A DNA stretch of 64,000 nucleotides from Nocardia sienata NBRC 100364 (GCF_001613205.1 NZ_BDBX01000005.1:124001-188000), one strand, 5' to 3'. Positions 39,384 to 49,114 are shown, counted from the first letter of the stretch. Numbers and translations are program-made. Notes: generated from the sequence alone by a model not told the origin.

Positions 39384-40198
39384 TGGAGGCTGTTCGTTAT
39401 CTCGCCGGAAATTCTTTTCTCGGCCGCAGGGACCCGCGGGTCCTGATCGTCGTTCCCGCCCTCACCGTTGTCCTCGTGACACAGATCCGGGATTTCCGGC
39501 TCATGGCAGCGGCGGCGGTCCTCGCGTTCGTCTTCTACGCGTCCGCCCGGATACCCTTTCATGCCGTCCGTTCCAATTGGTTCTTCGTCGGCTTTTTCGT
39601 ATTGATCTTCGCGAGTATCAACGGCATCATCGTCGGCGCCAGAAAATACGATCACACATCGACCGAACTGTTCCAGATACCGGTCATCGACGTGAGTATT
39701 TCGACGGCGTCCATCTCGTACACGCTCAATATGGCGACACGCTTCCTGGCGATCGCGATGACCGGTTTCCCACTGGCTTTCGCCGTGCGGCCGGGAGACC
39801 TCTCGGTCGCTTTCGCCCGGCTGGGCGTCCCCGCCCGCTTCGCCTACGCGATCGACCTGACGTTCCGCTTTCTTCCGACCACCTCCGCCAATCTGCGGGA
39901 AACAATCGCCGCGCAGCGGTTACGCGGCTACGAACCCGCGCCGACCCGCAATCCGATCCGGCGGATCCGTCGGCTCCAGCCGTTGATCGTTCCAGTGACC
40001 GTGGGTGCGTTCGTCGACGCCGAGGACGTCGCCGACGCCCTGGAGCTACGCGGGTTCGCCAACGGTCGGCGGACCTGGCTCCGTGCCCTCCGGTTCGACA
40101 CCGCCGACCGAACTGTGCTGGCGATATTCGTCGCTGTAGCGGCCGCCGCCACGGCGGCGAATATCAGCGGAGCCATGCCGGGGCTGTGGTTGTGGTGA
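39383..40198 (+). CDS. ECF transporter transmembrane (T) component
   Basis: 271 residues from a GTG overlapping the S-component TAG (TAGTG). CbiQ/EcfT family: several membrane segments, then AIDLTFRFLPTTSANLRETI and the two Ala-Arg-Gly coupling motifs, AQRLRGYE (near residue ~180) and ELRGFANG (~220), that bind the ATPases. Completes the importer with the A and S genes. Confidence 0.92.
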   Translation: MEAVRYLAGNSFLGRRDPRVLIVVPALTVVLVTQIRDFRLMAAAAVLAFVFYASARIPFHAVRSNWFFVGFFVLIFASINGIIVGARKYDHTSTELFQIPVIDVSISTASISYTLNMATRFLAIAMTGFPLAFAVRPGDLSVAFARLGVPARFAYAIDLTFRFLPTTSANLRETIAAQRLRGYEPAPTRNPIRRIRRLQPLIVPVTVGAFVDAEDVADALELRGFANGRRTWLRALRFDTADRTVLAIFVAVAAAATAANISGAMPGLWLW

Positions 40199-41574
40199 CA
40201 CCGGCCGCAACGGGTGCCGCGGAACCGACGATACATACCGCCCCGTGGGTTCTCGCCGGAAGCGATCTCGCATTCCGCCACGGGGCCGTTGCGGTGGCTC
40301 ACGGGAATATCGTGCAGGTGGGCCGGCTCGACGATGTGCGTCGGGATCTGAGTGCCGGATGCACTGTCGTCGAATGGTCCGGAGCACTTATTCCGGGGCT
40401 CGTGAACGCCCACACCCATCTGCAGTACACCGATATGTCGGGTCTGGGCACCCGTTCCTACCCCAGTTTCGAGGCCTGGTCGAAGGTTTTCGCCGCCGAC
40501 TACGCGAACCGAAGTGAATGGCGGCAGTCCGCGGAGCGCGGCCTGGACGCGGTACTACGCGCCGGCACCACAGCGGTCGGCGATGTGGTCACCCACGTCG
40601 AGGCCCTCGACGTGCTCTGGGCGGGCGGCCTGCACGGTATCGCCTTCTGGGAGGTGATCGGCATGCGCTACACCGATTGGATCGATCGCGGCCGGCAACG
40701 AACGGTCGAGATTCTCGACAGCGCGGCCGCGAGCAGCCACGGCGCTGTCGGACTCTCGCCGCACGCGCCGTATTCGCTGGACGGCCGGGTACTCGCCGAG
40801 GTGAGTGCGCTCTCGCGCGCCCGGCGCCAGCGCAGTCATATCCATCTGGCCGAATCACCTGCCGAATACGAGTACGTGGTCCGGGCAGCGGGGCCGTTGG
40901 CCGACTTCTGGCGTAACCGCGGATATGGCGATTTCTCGCTACTCCGCCAAGGCGGGGCCGGGACGAGTCCGATCGCCTACGCCGCGTCGGCCGGCGCGCT
41001 GGATTCGTTCACGCATATCGCGCACGGCGTCTACGTCGACGGTGACGATCGCGAAATCCTGCGCAGCACAGGAACGGTCGTTGCCCTGTGCCCTCGCTCG
41101 AATGCGGTACTCGGCCTCGACGACGCCCCGGTGGCCGACTACCTCCGCGAGGGGAACCACATCGCTGTCGGCACGGACTCCCTGTCGTCCAGCCCCTCGC
41201 TGGATGTCCTGGCCGATACCGCGGAGTTGTACCGGATCGCCCGTCGCCAGGGCTATCACCAGCGTGATCTACATTGCCGGCTGTTCCACGCCGTGACCGC
41301 GGGTGGCGCCGAGGCCATGGGACTGGCCGACCGTATCGGCAGGCTGGAGCCGGGACGGTCGGCCGATCTGGCGGTGATCGACGTCGATGCGGCACGAGCA
41401 CACGACATATGCGCCGCGATCGTCGAGGGCGGCGGCGGTATGACCGCGGCGACGATAGTGGCCGGCGAAATACGGTTCCGGCGCGCGCGGCGTCGAACCG
41501 CTACAGCGACGGCCGCCGGTGCCGGCACGCCCGATTCGCTGAACGCGGTTGCCCATACCGATCGCGTCCGCTGA
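40195..41574 (+). CDS. COG0402-type amidohydrolase (nucleoside/nucleobase deaminase-like)
   Basis: 459 residues from the GTG at 40195, overlapping the T-component stop. Metal ligands of the SsnA/MtaD/chlorohydrolase type: HTH (73-75), HIHLAE (215-220, with Glu220 as likely proton shuttle), H277 in THIAHGVY, and Asp328 in GTDSLSS. Relatives deaminate adenosine-type compounds such as S-adenosylhomocysteine, 5'-methylthioadenosine and 5'-deoxyadenosine, or guanine, or dechlorinate triazines. Placed last in the operon, it would act on the imported or processed nucleoside. Exact substrate unknown. Confidence 0.88.
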   Translation: MTPAATGAAEPTIHTAPWVLAGSDLAFRHGAVAVAHGNIVQVGRLDDVRRDLSAGCTVVEWSGALIPGLVNAHTHLQYTDMSGLGTRSYPSFEAWSKVFAADYANRSEWRQSAERGLDAVLRAGTTAVGDVVTHVEALDVLWAGGLHGIAFWEVIGMRYTDWIDRGRQRTVEILDSAAASSHGAVGLSPHAPYSLDGRVLAEVSALSRARRQRSHIHLAESPAEYEYVVRAAGPLADFWRNRGYGDFSLLRQGGAGTSPIAYAASAGALDSFTHIAHGVYVDGDDREILRSTGTVVALCPRSNAVLGLDDAPVADYLREGNHIAVGTDSLSSSPSLDVLADTAELYRIARRQGYHQRDLHCRLFHAVTAGGAEAMGLADRIGRLEPGRSADLAVIDVDAARAHDICAAIVEGGGGMTAATIVAGEIRFRRARRRTATATAAGAGTPDSLNAVAHTDRVR

Positions 41575-41783
41575 CGCGGTATGTCGGTACAGCCGTCGGA
41601 TCGGTGCGGGTCCGTTCGGGCTCGAACCGCTTCTCGCACCGGAGTGCCCGGTGGCGTCCCCGTCAGAGGTCGGGTGTCGTGCCGGCCGGCGCGGCCGGTC
41701 GCCAGGCCCGCGGTAGCAGCGGGGCTGTCCCGGTGGTGTGCGCGGCCTGCCGTCACTGCGTGGCGCGGGCTGTACAGCGCGTC

Positions 41784-42851
41784 CTATGCGGGTATCCCGA
41801 GCCCCGCGGCGAGGAGCGGCCAGGACCGATAGAACGCGTCACGCCAGTAACCCCAGGAGTGCGTGCCCGACGGCGCGTAGTCGAAGGTGGCCGGGATCCC
41901 GAGCCGAACGAGCCGGTCCTGGAGATTGCGGGTGCACCAACCGGTGGCGGCCTCGATGACGCCGCCGACCAGGAGCTGATTGGCCAAGCCCTGGGGGCCC
42001 GGCAGCGCGTAGTCGCCGTCGACGGTGTCCCACTGCCCGGGCAGCCCGTTGCCGGTCGACACGAACAACCTCGTACCGCGCAGCGCCTCGGCGTTCACCA
42101 CCGGATCGTTGGCGACCCACGCCGGATCGTCGTCTTCGCCGTACATATTGCGGACATCGCCGCCACCGTAGAGTTCGACGACCAGTTTGGTGAACTGGCG
42201 CCCGATGGGGTCCGCGATCTGGGCGCATCCGCTGTACCCGGCGACGCTCCGGTAGAAGCCGGGCGCGGCCTCGGCCATCTGCAGAATCGCGGTGGCGGTC
42301 ATCGAGTTCGCGGCGATGGCATTGATCCCGTTGGTGCCCAGTGCTCCGTCGACCAGGGGCGGCAGCTCCTCGAGGAAGAAGGTGCGCCATTTGTTGCGGC
42401 CGAGCACCGGATCGTCGCGTTTCCAGTCGGTGTAGTAGGCGAACGCGCCACCGACCGGCATCACGACATTGACGTCCTTGGTGGCCAGGAAATCGCCGAC
42501 ATCGGTATTGGCCCACCAGGTCGCCGCATCGGTACCACCGCCCGCCCCGTTGACGAGGTAGAGCACCGGCCGGGGTTGTGAGGCGTCGCGGGGACGCTGC
42601 ACCCGGACGGTGATGTTCTCGTCCATCGCCGCGGAGTGGACCAGCATGGTCAGGCTGCGGCCATCGACTCTGCTCGCGACGATTCGCGAGCCGTTCGGCG
42701 AGACCGGTTCGGCGAGCAGCTGTTCGGAGTCGACGATCGGATCACCACTGTCGGCGGAGCCGTTCCCGGCGCCGAACACCGTGACGGACGCGGCGAACAG
42801 CGCAGCGGCAACAGCGATGAGCAGTGCGGGCCTCATACGTCGGCGTCTCAC
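41784..42851 (-). CDS. Secreted antigen 85/mycolyltransferase-like esterase
   Basis: 355 residues if translation starts at the GTG at 42851 (GGGG 5 nt upstream); an ATG at 42836 is the alternative. Sec signal: MRPALLIAVAAALFAASVTV. Esterase D/antigen 85 fold: VRVQRPRDASQPRPVLYLVN, NGAGGGTDAATWW, catalytic Ser in ANSMTATAI, His in GTHSWGYWRDAFYRSWP near the C-terminus. Such enzymes transfer mycolates to trehalose or arabinogalactan outside the membrane. Divergent from the Rv1733c-family gene. Confidence 0.88.
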   Translation of the reverse strand: MRRRRMRPALLIAVAAALFAASVTVFGAGNGSADSGDPIVDSEQLLAEPVSPNGSRIVASRVDGRSLTMLVHSAAMDENITVRVQRPRDASQPRPVLYLVNGAGGGTDAATWWANTDVGDFLATKDVNVVMPVGGAFAYYTDWKRDDPVLGRNKWRTFFLEELPPLVDGALGTNGINAIAANSMTATAILQMAEAAPGFYRSVAGYSGCAQIADPIGRQFTKLVVELYGGGDVRNMYGEDDDPAWVANDPVVNAEALRGTRLFVSTGNGLPGQWDTVDGDYALPGPQGLANQLLVGGVIEAATGWCTRNLQDRLVRLGIPATFDYAPSGTHSWGYWRDAFYRSWPLLAAGLGIPA

Positions 42852-43269
42852 ATCGAACCCCAGGTCTCGACTCACGACAGACGGTGCGCCGGTCGGGATT
42901 GGCAATCTACCCGACGCCGCTGTGGGGCAACCATTCCCGGCCGATCCGGCGCCGAAGAACCAGTGGTGGACCCGCGTACCGAGGCGAACCGTTCCCATGA
43001 TCCCGGCCACGTGAAGCCGGCCCGGCGCCACGGCACCCGGCCACGGCGATGCCGCTGCCGGGCTACTCGACCGGCGACCACGCGGGTATCGACGGTGAGA
43101 CGATCCGCCCGCCGGGGCGACTCCGAGTGCGGCATCGGCGAGCGATGCGGTTCGCGGCGAGCGGCGATCCATGAGGTGTATCACAGGCGCCCGACACCGG
43201 TATTCCGCAGAGAGCCTGAGATGATCGGAAGGAAGCGATACGACCCGATTCCTCTCCCGGACAGAACAA
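42852..43269. other. Divergent intergenic region
   Basis: About 420 bp between the esterase and the Rv1733c-family gene. It must hold both promoters. I see no DosR-type box, no gene and no clear repeat. Confidence 0.35.
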
Positions 43270-43851
43270 ATGATCCCCCCACCGATCGGATACCCCACCG
43301 CCGCGACACGGCTGTGGAACCTGCGTCCGTGGCGCCACAGCCCGCTGCTACGCCGCGAGGACCGGCTCCTCGCCTGGCTCGTATGCGGCGTGCTCCTCGT
43401 CGCCGGATCGTCGATCCCGATAGCGGCAGCGGTCGGAATCCACACCCATCGAGTCCTGAGCGAGTCGGCTGCCGCAGCGGCGGCCGAACGGCACCGCGTG
43501 CCCGCGACGCTCCGAGACTCCGCGCCCACCCCCAGCGAATACGATCTGTACCCCACGACCCCGGCCACCTGGTTCGCCGCGGGCGCACAGCACACCGGCG
43601 ATGTGTACGCCCCGGCCGGTTATCGCCGAGGTGAAATCGTCGAGATCTGGGTGGAGCGCGACGGTAGGCACACCACGGCACCTCCGAACGATTCGTCGGT
43701 CCTGTTCGACTCGGCCCTCGTCGGACTGTTCGCCTGGAGTGCGCCGGTTCTGCTCTGCTGCCTTCCGACAGTCGCGACCGCCCAGCGACTCCGGTTACGT
43801 CGAATGGAGCAGTGGGATATCGAGTGGGCTCGACTCCACGCCGGGTTCTGA
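43270..43851 (+). CDS. Rv1733c-family membrane protein
   Basis: 193 residues. Two hydrophobic segments (residues ~34-55 and ~147-166) flank an extracytoplasmic loop of ~90 residues with YPTTPATWFAAGAQHTGDVY and GYRRGEIVEIWVERDGRH. This layout and loop pattern match the Rv1733c family, whose founder is a DosR-regulon antigen of M. tuberculosis. Function unknown. Confidence 0.88.
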   Translation: MIPPPIGYPTAATRLWNLRPWRHSPLLRREDRLLAWLVCGVLLVAGSSIPIAAAVGIHTHRVLSESAAAAAAERHRVPATLRDSAPTPSEYDLYPTTPATWFAAGAQHTGDVYAPAGYRRGEIVEIWVERDGRHTTAPPNDSSVLFDSALVGLFAWSAPVLLCCLPTVATAQRLRLRRMEQWDIEWARLHAGF

Positions 43852-44002
43852 ATTACGTAGCACCATACCGACGCCCTGGCGCACACGGGGACAGTAGTCC
43901 GCGACGCGGAGAGAAAGCGCGTCAGCGACGGCGGCCGGCCATATCAGGGGCGCGTCACCGGCACCGCGGCGATGCCCGTGGGCACGACCTCGCCCCGCCC
44001 GT

Positions 44003-44956
44003 TCAGCGCCGGCATTCGGGAACCGCGAACGACTCCAGCTTGAACCCACGCAAGTCGTGTATGAGCTTCTCGTACTGGAACCGGTTGTAGGCCAGCGGTT
44101 GTAACAGCAGCCGGTCGGGCAGGTGGCGCCATGCCCACTGCAGCAGCCGCACATAGACCGCGAACTCCCGTTCGTGCCGCGGCTTCAAATCGAAACCGGT
44201 CAGTTCCTGCACCGCCGGATGCATGGCCTTCAGCGAACACACCTGGATCACATGCCCGACCACCGGACGGATCACCAGCCATAGCGGAGTCAAGATTCGG
44301 CGAGCCCGCCGCGATAATCTCAATGTCGGCAACGGTAACTTGGTGAGGCCGGCGAATTTCTCTACGATAAACGGGTTCTCGGCCAGTTCCCCGGTCGCCA
44401 TGGTGTCGTAGTACTCGCGTGCCGCGGCCAGATCCGCCGGGAACTTACCGGCCGCGCTGGGCAATTCGAGGTCCGCGAAGGTCCCGCGTAGCATCTGGTA
44501 GGCGGCTTCTTCCTCATCCGGACGCATCTCCGTGCCGGTGCAGTAGGTGAAGGTATTGAGCACCATGAATACTCCACTGAGCGCGACCCACTTCCAGGTA
44601 TACGGGCTCAGCGCACTGTATTCCACCCCGCCGAATTTTGCCGAACCGGCACCGTGCACATCACGATGCCGCAATTTCAGCCATTCGGATTCGGCCCGGC
44701 GGTCGTCGGAATCACCCCATAGCGCGATCATCGAGGACGCGCCACCGCGGGCAGTGCGATCAGTGAAATTCTCATCGAACCGGCCGGTCCGGTCCACCGC
44801 GGCGGCGACCGGGACCAGCGCCACCTCGTCGAACGCGGCGCCGGCAAAGGCGCCGGCCAGGACACTGCCGGAATGCTTGCGGAACTCTTGCAGCACTTCG
44901 GACCGGATATGAGAATCAGCGGACTCGTCGGGGCGCGAAGTCGCGTGGGTCGTCAT
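44003..44956 (-). CDS. MpaB-family (DUF2236) oxygenase-like protein
   Basis: 317 residues, all-helical. The DUF2236/MpaB heme-site motif appears as LKLRHRDVHG (~94-103), and PLAYNRFQYEKL lies near the C-terminus. Family members include latex-clearing protein and the fungal mycophenolate oxygenase MpaB, which are b-type heme proteins. Substrate unknown. It converges on the Rv1733c-family gene and is divergent from the polymerase gene. Confidence 0.85.
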   Translation of the reverse strand: MTTHATSRPDESADSHIRSEVLQEFRKHSGSVLAGAFAGAAFDEVALVPVAAAVDRTGRFDENFTDRTARGGASSMIALWGDSDDRRAESEWLKLRHRDVHGAGSAKFGGVEYSALSPYTWKWVALSGVFMVLNTFTYCTGTEMRPDEEEAAYQMLRGTFADLELPSAAGKFPADLAAAREYYDTMATGELAENPFIVEKFAGLTKLPLPTLRLSRRARRILTPLWLVIRPVVGHVIQVCSLKAMHPAVQELTGFDLKPRHEREFAVYVRLLQWAWRHLPDRLLLQPLAYNRFQYEKLIHDLRGFKLESFAVPECRR

Positions 44957-45395
44957 TTCGTCACCTCGTCACCTCGGACAGGAAGAAGAAATGATTTTCC
45001 GCTCGATTTTAACACCGCAATTCTCACAGCACTACGCCTGCGGCCGCCCGAGAACGCCCGGATCCGGTGGCGAAACAGTGGGTGGACGGAACCGGAAATT
45101 TCAGCTCGACGGCCGAACCAACCCACCGACAAGTGCGTGGACCGAACTCCTGGAACCAAACCGGCTACACAGTCTGGGTATACAGAACGCAGCCGCTCAC
45201 CTCGTCACGGCGAGCGACAGCATTGTCCAATCCGTTCTCGGTGAGCCCAGTGATCTGCCGAGCCATAGATGGTTTCGGGCATCGGCGGTGAGGTTTCGGC
45301 ATACCGGCCCGTCGCGAACCGGTGGCGCCGGCAACTAATTCCTGTTCTCGCGGTGTTGTCGCCCGTTTCGCGAGTCGAACGGCCACCCTGTTAGT
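44957..45395. other. Divergent intergenic region
   Basis: About 440 bp between the MpaB-like gene and the polymerase gene. No gene seen. Its right end carries the polymerase promoter and SOS box. Confidence 0.4.
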
Positions 45396-45411
45396 GTGAA
45401 CATATGTTCGA
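45396..45411. promoter_or_regulatory. LexA (SOS) box overlapping the start of the polymerase gene
   Basis: GTGAACATATGTTCGA matches the actinobacterial SOS box TCGAACnnnnGTTCGA at 10 of the 12 defined positions and contains the ATG (45404). TAGTGT (45392-45397) can serve as -10, putting the transcript start at or very near the ATG. LexA bound here would block initiation directly. Confidence 0.7.
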
Positions 45412-46693
45412 AGGCGACCGGGACCTCCCCGACGCAGGGAGGCATGAGGGCCCGGCGGGGAACGCGGCGCCCCCACGGCCCACTCGGCAGCCGCGGATCC
45501 CCGCCCGGGATCACGCCTCGATCCTGCACGCGGACCTGGATTCCTTCTACGCCTCGGTGGAGCAGCGGGATCAACCGCGGCTGCGCGGCAGGCCGGTCCT
45601 GGTGGGCGGCGGCGTCGTACTGGCCGCCAGCTACGAGGCCAAGGCCGTGGGTGTCCGGACGCCGATGAACATCGGCAAGGCGTTGAGTCTGTGCCCGGAC
45701 GCGACGGTGGTCCCGCCGCGGATGCCGGTCTATGCCGAAGCCAGCCGGTCGGTGTTCGAAATCTTCGCCGATATCACCCCGATCGTGGAGGGGATATCGA
45801 TCGACGAGGCATTTCTCGATGTCGCGGGACTGCGGCGCATCGCGGGCGAACCGCGGGCCATCGCCACAGACCTGCGGGAACGGGTGCGGCGGGAGGTCGG
45901 CCTGCCGATCTCGGTCGGTATCGCGGGGACGAAATTCCTGGCCAAGGTGGCCAGCGCGGTCGCGAAACCGGAAGGGTTGCTGCGGGTGGAGCCGGCCGAC
46001 GAGCTCGGGTTCCTGCATCCGTTGCCGGTACACCGGCTGTGGGGCGTGGGCCCGGTGACCGAACGCGCCCTGCATGCGCACGGTATCGAGCGGATCGGGC
46101 AGTTGGCCGAGCTGGGCGAAGCGGGGCTGCGGCCGATCGTCGGCACGGCCGCGGCCCGGCATCTGCACGCCCTCTCCTGGGCCCGCGACCCACGCCGGGT
46201 GGAGACGGGGCGGCGGCGACGGTCCCTCGGCGCGCAGCGCGCACTGGGCCGCCGACCGTACCCACCCGCGGAGATCGAGGCATATCTACACGGCCTCACC
46301 GACCGGCTCGGCCGCCGGTTACGGGCCGCCCAACGGTGCTGCCGCACCGTGGTGCTGCGCCTGCGTTTCGACGACTTCACCCGCGCCACCCGGTCGCACA
46401 CCCTGCCTGCGGCCACCGACCACACCGGGACGATCCTGCGGGCCGCCCGGGGCCTGCTGGCGGAGGCGATGCCGCTGATCACCGCACGCGGCCTCACCCT
46501 GATCGGGCTGGCGTTGACGAATCTGGAGAACGCCGACCCAAGGCAGCTCATCCTGCCGTTCGGCGACGGGCCCACCCCGGCGCTGGACACGACCCTGGAC
46601 GCCCTGCGCACCCGGTTCGGCTCCGGGGCGATCACCCGCGCCGCGCTGCTGCGGCACGGTGAAGGTCTGTCGGTGCCCTTACTCCCGGACTGA
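45404..46693 (+). CDS. dinB: Y-family DNA polymerase IV (DinB)
   Basis: 429 residues. After a ~38-residue proline/arginine-rich extension, the Y-family core begins: ASILHADLDSFYASVEQ (metal-binding Asp), AASYEAKAVGVRTPM, the second catalytic acidic pair in GISIDEAFLDVAG, then the helix-hairpin-helix VHRLWGVGPVTERAL and a little-finger domain. The extreme C-terminus (RQLILPFGDG) resembles a beta-clamp-binding motif (QLxLPF). Error-prone translesion synthesis under SOS control fits the box at its start. Confidence 0.93.
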   Translation: MFEGDRDLPDAGRHEGPAGNAAPPRPTRQPRIPARDHASILHADLDSFYASVEQRDQPRLRGRPVLVGGGVVLAASYEAKAVGVRTPMNIGKALSLCPDATVVPPRMPVYAEASRSVFEIFADITPIVEGISIDEAFLDVAGLRRIAGEPRAIATDLRERVRREVGLPISVGIAGTKFLAKVASAVAKPEGLLRVEPADELGFLHPLPVHRLWGVGPVTERALHAHGIERIGQLAELGEAGLRPIVGTAAARHLHALSWARDPRRVETGRRRRSLGAQRALGRRPYPPAEIEAYLHGLTDRLGRRLRAAQRCCRTVVLRLRFDDFTRATRSHTLPAATDHTGTILRAARGLLAEAMPLITARGLTLIGLALTNLENADPRQLILPFGDGPTPALDTTLDALRTRFGSGAITRAALLRHGEGLSVPLLPD

Positions 46694-46968
46694 TCCGTGC
46701 GTAGCCGATACGCCGACGAGACGGCCGGCTCGCCTGGCCTCGGTGGTAGACCTGCGCCACGCCGATCCGGTCGCGACCGCGCACTGCTCCATGGTCCAGG
46801 AGATCGTCGGTCGGCCCGACGCGACACCACTGCAATTCGCGCCTGGCCGAGAGCAGCGGGCGCGGCGCGCATTCGAGGTCGCGACCGGGCGCCCGCCCGG
46901 ACCGGGCCACATCTGGACGTTTGTTCAACAGTATGGTTCGCTGCCAGTCGAGCAGGAAGGACATCTCG

Positions 46969-49074
46969 ATGGTGGCAACCTCCCAACCACGTGCCGCGGC
47001 GCGGCCCACGGATTCCGAACAGCCGGCGCTTCCCCGGCGCACGGTACTGGCAGGAGCGGCCGCCGGCACATTCGCGCTGGGCGCGCTCACCGCGACCGCG
47101 CCGGGTCTCGGCGGGCGGCTCGCCGCCACCGCGCACGCCACACCCGGCGGTTATCTCGTCGGTCTGGGTATCTCCGATATCACCGGCCCCGCCGCGGAAT
47201 GCGGCATGATGGGCTACTCCCAGCAGGATCAGACCACCGCCGGAATCCACCTGCGACCCCGCGCCCGCGCCTTCGTCTTCGTCTCCGGGTCCGAGCGGGT
47301 CGTCTTCGCCGTCGCCGAGAACGCGATGATCTTCCAATCGGTGCATCGTGGCGTGCTCGCCGAGCTCGGCCGCCGTTTCGGCGATCTGTACACCGAACGC
47401 AATGTCCTGCTCACGTCCACGCATTCGCACGCGGTCTGCGGCGGCGCCGCCCACGACTACGCATACAACCTGTCGATTCTGGGATTCCAGCAGCAGGTGT
47501 ACGACGCCGAGGTGAACGGTCTCGTGGAAGCCATCGCGGCCGCGCACGCCGACCTCTCCCCCGGCACACTCGCTCTCGGCCGCGCCGAACTGCGCAACGC
47601 CAGCGTGAACCGGTCCCGGGTCGCCTTCGACCGCAACCCCGCCGCGGACCGGGCACACTTCCCGGACGCCATCGACCCGGCGGTCACCACGGTATCGATC
47701 GGCAAGGGCGGCGAAGAGGTCGGCGCGATCACCTGGTTCGCCACCCACAACACCTCGATGACGAACAAGAACCGGCTGATCAGCTCGGACAACAAAGGTT
47801 ACGCGGCCTTCGCCTGCGAGCACACCGACCACGGGGTGCGCTATCTCGACGGCGCACCGGGCTATCTCGCCGCCTTCGCCCAGACGAATGCCGGTGATAT
47901 GTCACCCAATCTGGATCTACGGCCCGGTTCCGGGCCGACCGGCAACGAATTCGACAACACCCGCATCCTCGGTGAGCGTCAGCACGACGCCGCCCGCACG
48001 GCGGTCGCGGCCGCGAGCCCGATGAACGGTCCCGTGGGGTCGGTGTTCTGCTATATAGATCTCTCCGATATCACCGTAGACGGACAGTTCACTCCTGACG
48101 GCGCCGCCCGCCGCACCGCACCGCCCGCCGCGGGTGTGTCGTTGCTCGCCGGGAGCATCGAGGACGGCTCGGGACTGCCGGGCGGCCCGATTCCGGAGGG
48201 CGTGCGCAATCCCTTCCTCGACTTCCTCGGGGACCCGCACCGGCCCGCTCCCGGCTGGCTCGCCGACGCCCAGGCCCCCAAACTGATCGCGGTGCCGTTC
48301 GGTCTGCTGCCACCGGCTCCATGGGTGCCCAGTGTGGTGCCGATCCAGATCGTCCGCATCGGCGAGTTGTACCTGGCGGCGGCCGGCGCCGAGTTCACCA
48401 TCGTGGCCGGCCTGCGGGTGCGGCAGGCGGTGGCGGCGACCCTCGGGGTTCCCCTGGATCAGGTACTGCTCCAGGGATACGCCAACGCCTACCACGAATA
48501 CGTCACCACCCCGGAGGAATACGACGCGCAGCAGTACGAGGGCGCGTCCACCCTGTTCGGCCGGTACACCCTGCCCGCCTACCAGCAGGAGTTCACCCGG
48601 CTGGCCACCGCGCTCGCGGCCGGTACGCCCGTCGACCGGGGGCCGGCACCCCGCGACCTCTCGCATCTGCAGCCCAACTTCGTCTCCGCGCCCGGTCCCG
48701 ATACGGCCCTGCCCGGCCACGATTTCGGGGCGGCACTCACCCAGCCGGCCGCGCACTACACCCGCGGCGCCCGAGCCGCGGTGGAATTCGTCTCCGCGCA
48801 CCCGAAACACAACCCTCGCCGCAACGGCACCTTCCTCGAGGTGCAGCGGCTGGTGGACGGGAGGTGGGTACGGGTCGCGAACGAGGGCGAGTGGGCCGTG
48901 CGCTTCCACTGGAGCACACGGGGCCCGGGTACCTCGGTGGCCTCCTTCACCTGGGACATCCCCACCGATACCCCGCCGGGACGCCATCGTTTCGTGCACT
49001 TCGCCGACCGGCTCACCCCCGACGGCCACCTGCAGCCGGTGCGGGGAACGAGCGCCGAATTCGAGATCGGCTGA
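46969..49074 (+). CDS. Neutral/alkaline ceramidase, Tat-exported
   Basis: 701 residues from the ATG at 46969, with AGGAAGG 8 nt upstream. A Tat signal (PRRTVLAGAAAGTFALGAL, residues ~24-42) directs folded export. Ceramidase domain: GISDITGPAAECGMMGYSQ at the start, zinc-site THSHAV, active-site serine region THNTSMTNKN, and AFAQTNAGDMSPN. C-terminal Ig-like domain with FTWDIPTDTPPGRHRF. The enzyme hydrolyses the amide of ceramide; neutral ceramidases are known from Pseudomonas and Mycobacterium. Substrate may be host or environmental sphingolipid. Confidence 0.93.
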   Translation: MVATSQPRAAARPTDSEQPALPRRTVLAGAAAGTFALGALTATAPGLGGRLAATAHATPGGYLVGLGISDITGPAAECGMMGYSQQDQTTAGIHLRPRARAFVFVSGSERVVFAVAENAMIFQSVHRGVLAELGRRFGDLYTERNVLLTSTHSHAVCGGAAHDYAYNLSILGFQQQVYDAEVNGLVEAIAAAHADLSPGTLALGRAELRNASVNRSRVAFDRNPAADRAHFPDAIDPAVTTVSIGKGGEEVGAITWFATHNTSMTNKNRLISSDNKGYAAFACEHTDHGVRYLDGAPGYLAAFAQTNAGDMSPNLDLRPGSGPTGNEFDNTRILGERQHDAARTAVAAASPMNGPVGSVFCYIDLSDITVDGQFTPDGAARRTAPPAAGVSLLAGSIEDGSGLPGGPIPEGVRNPFLDFLGDPHRPAPGWLADAQAPKLIAVPFGLLPPAPWVPSVVPIQIVRIGELYLAAAGAEFTIVAGLRVRQAVAATLGVPLDQVLLQGYANAYHEYVTTPEEYDAQQYEGASTLFGRYTLPAYQQEFTRLATALAAGTPVDRGPAPRDLSHLQPNFVSAPGPDTALPGHDFGAALTQPAAHYTRGARAAVEFVSAHPKHNPRRNGTFLEVQRLVDGRWVRVANEGEWAVRFHWSTRGPGTSVASFTWDIPTDTPPGRHRFVHFADRLTPDGHLQPVRGTSAEFEIG

Positions 49075-49114
49075 CGCCGCGCGCCACCGCGACGCGGCGG
49101 CCGGGCGGCCGCGA

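Noticed and set aside
41680..41700. GC-rich inverted repeat between the deaminase and esterase genes as a terminator
   Set aside because: The stem is only ~6 bp and such CCGGCC/GGCCGG pairs are frequent by chance in this DNA.
43887..43900. GGGGACAGTAGTCC, a DosR-box-like dyad near the Rv1733c-family gene
   Set aside because: It lies downstream of that gene, in the gap between two convergent genes, so it cannot be its promoter site; the match to the DosR consensus is only partial.
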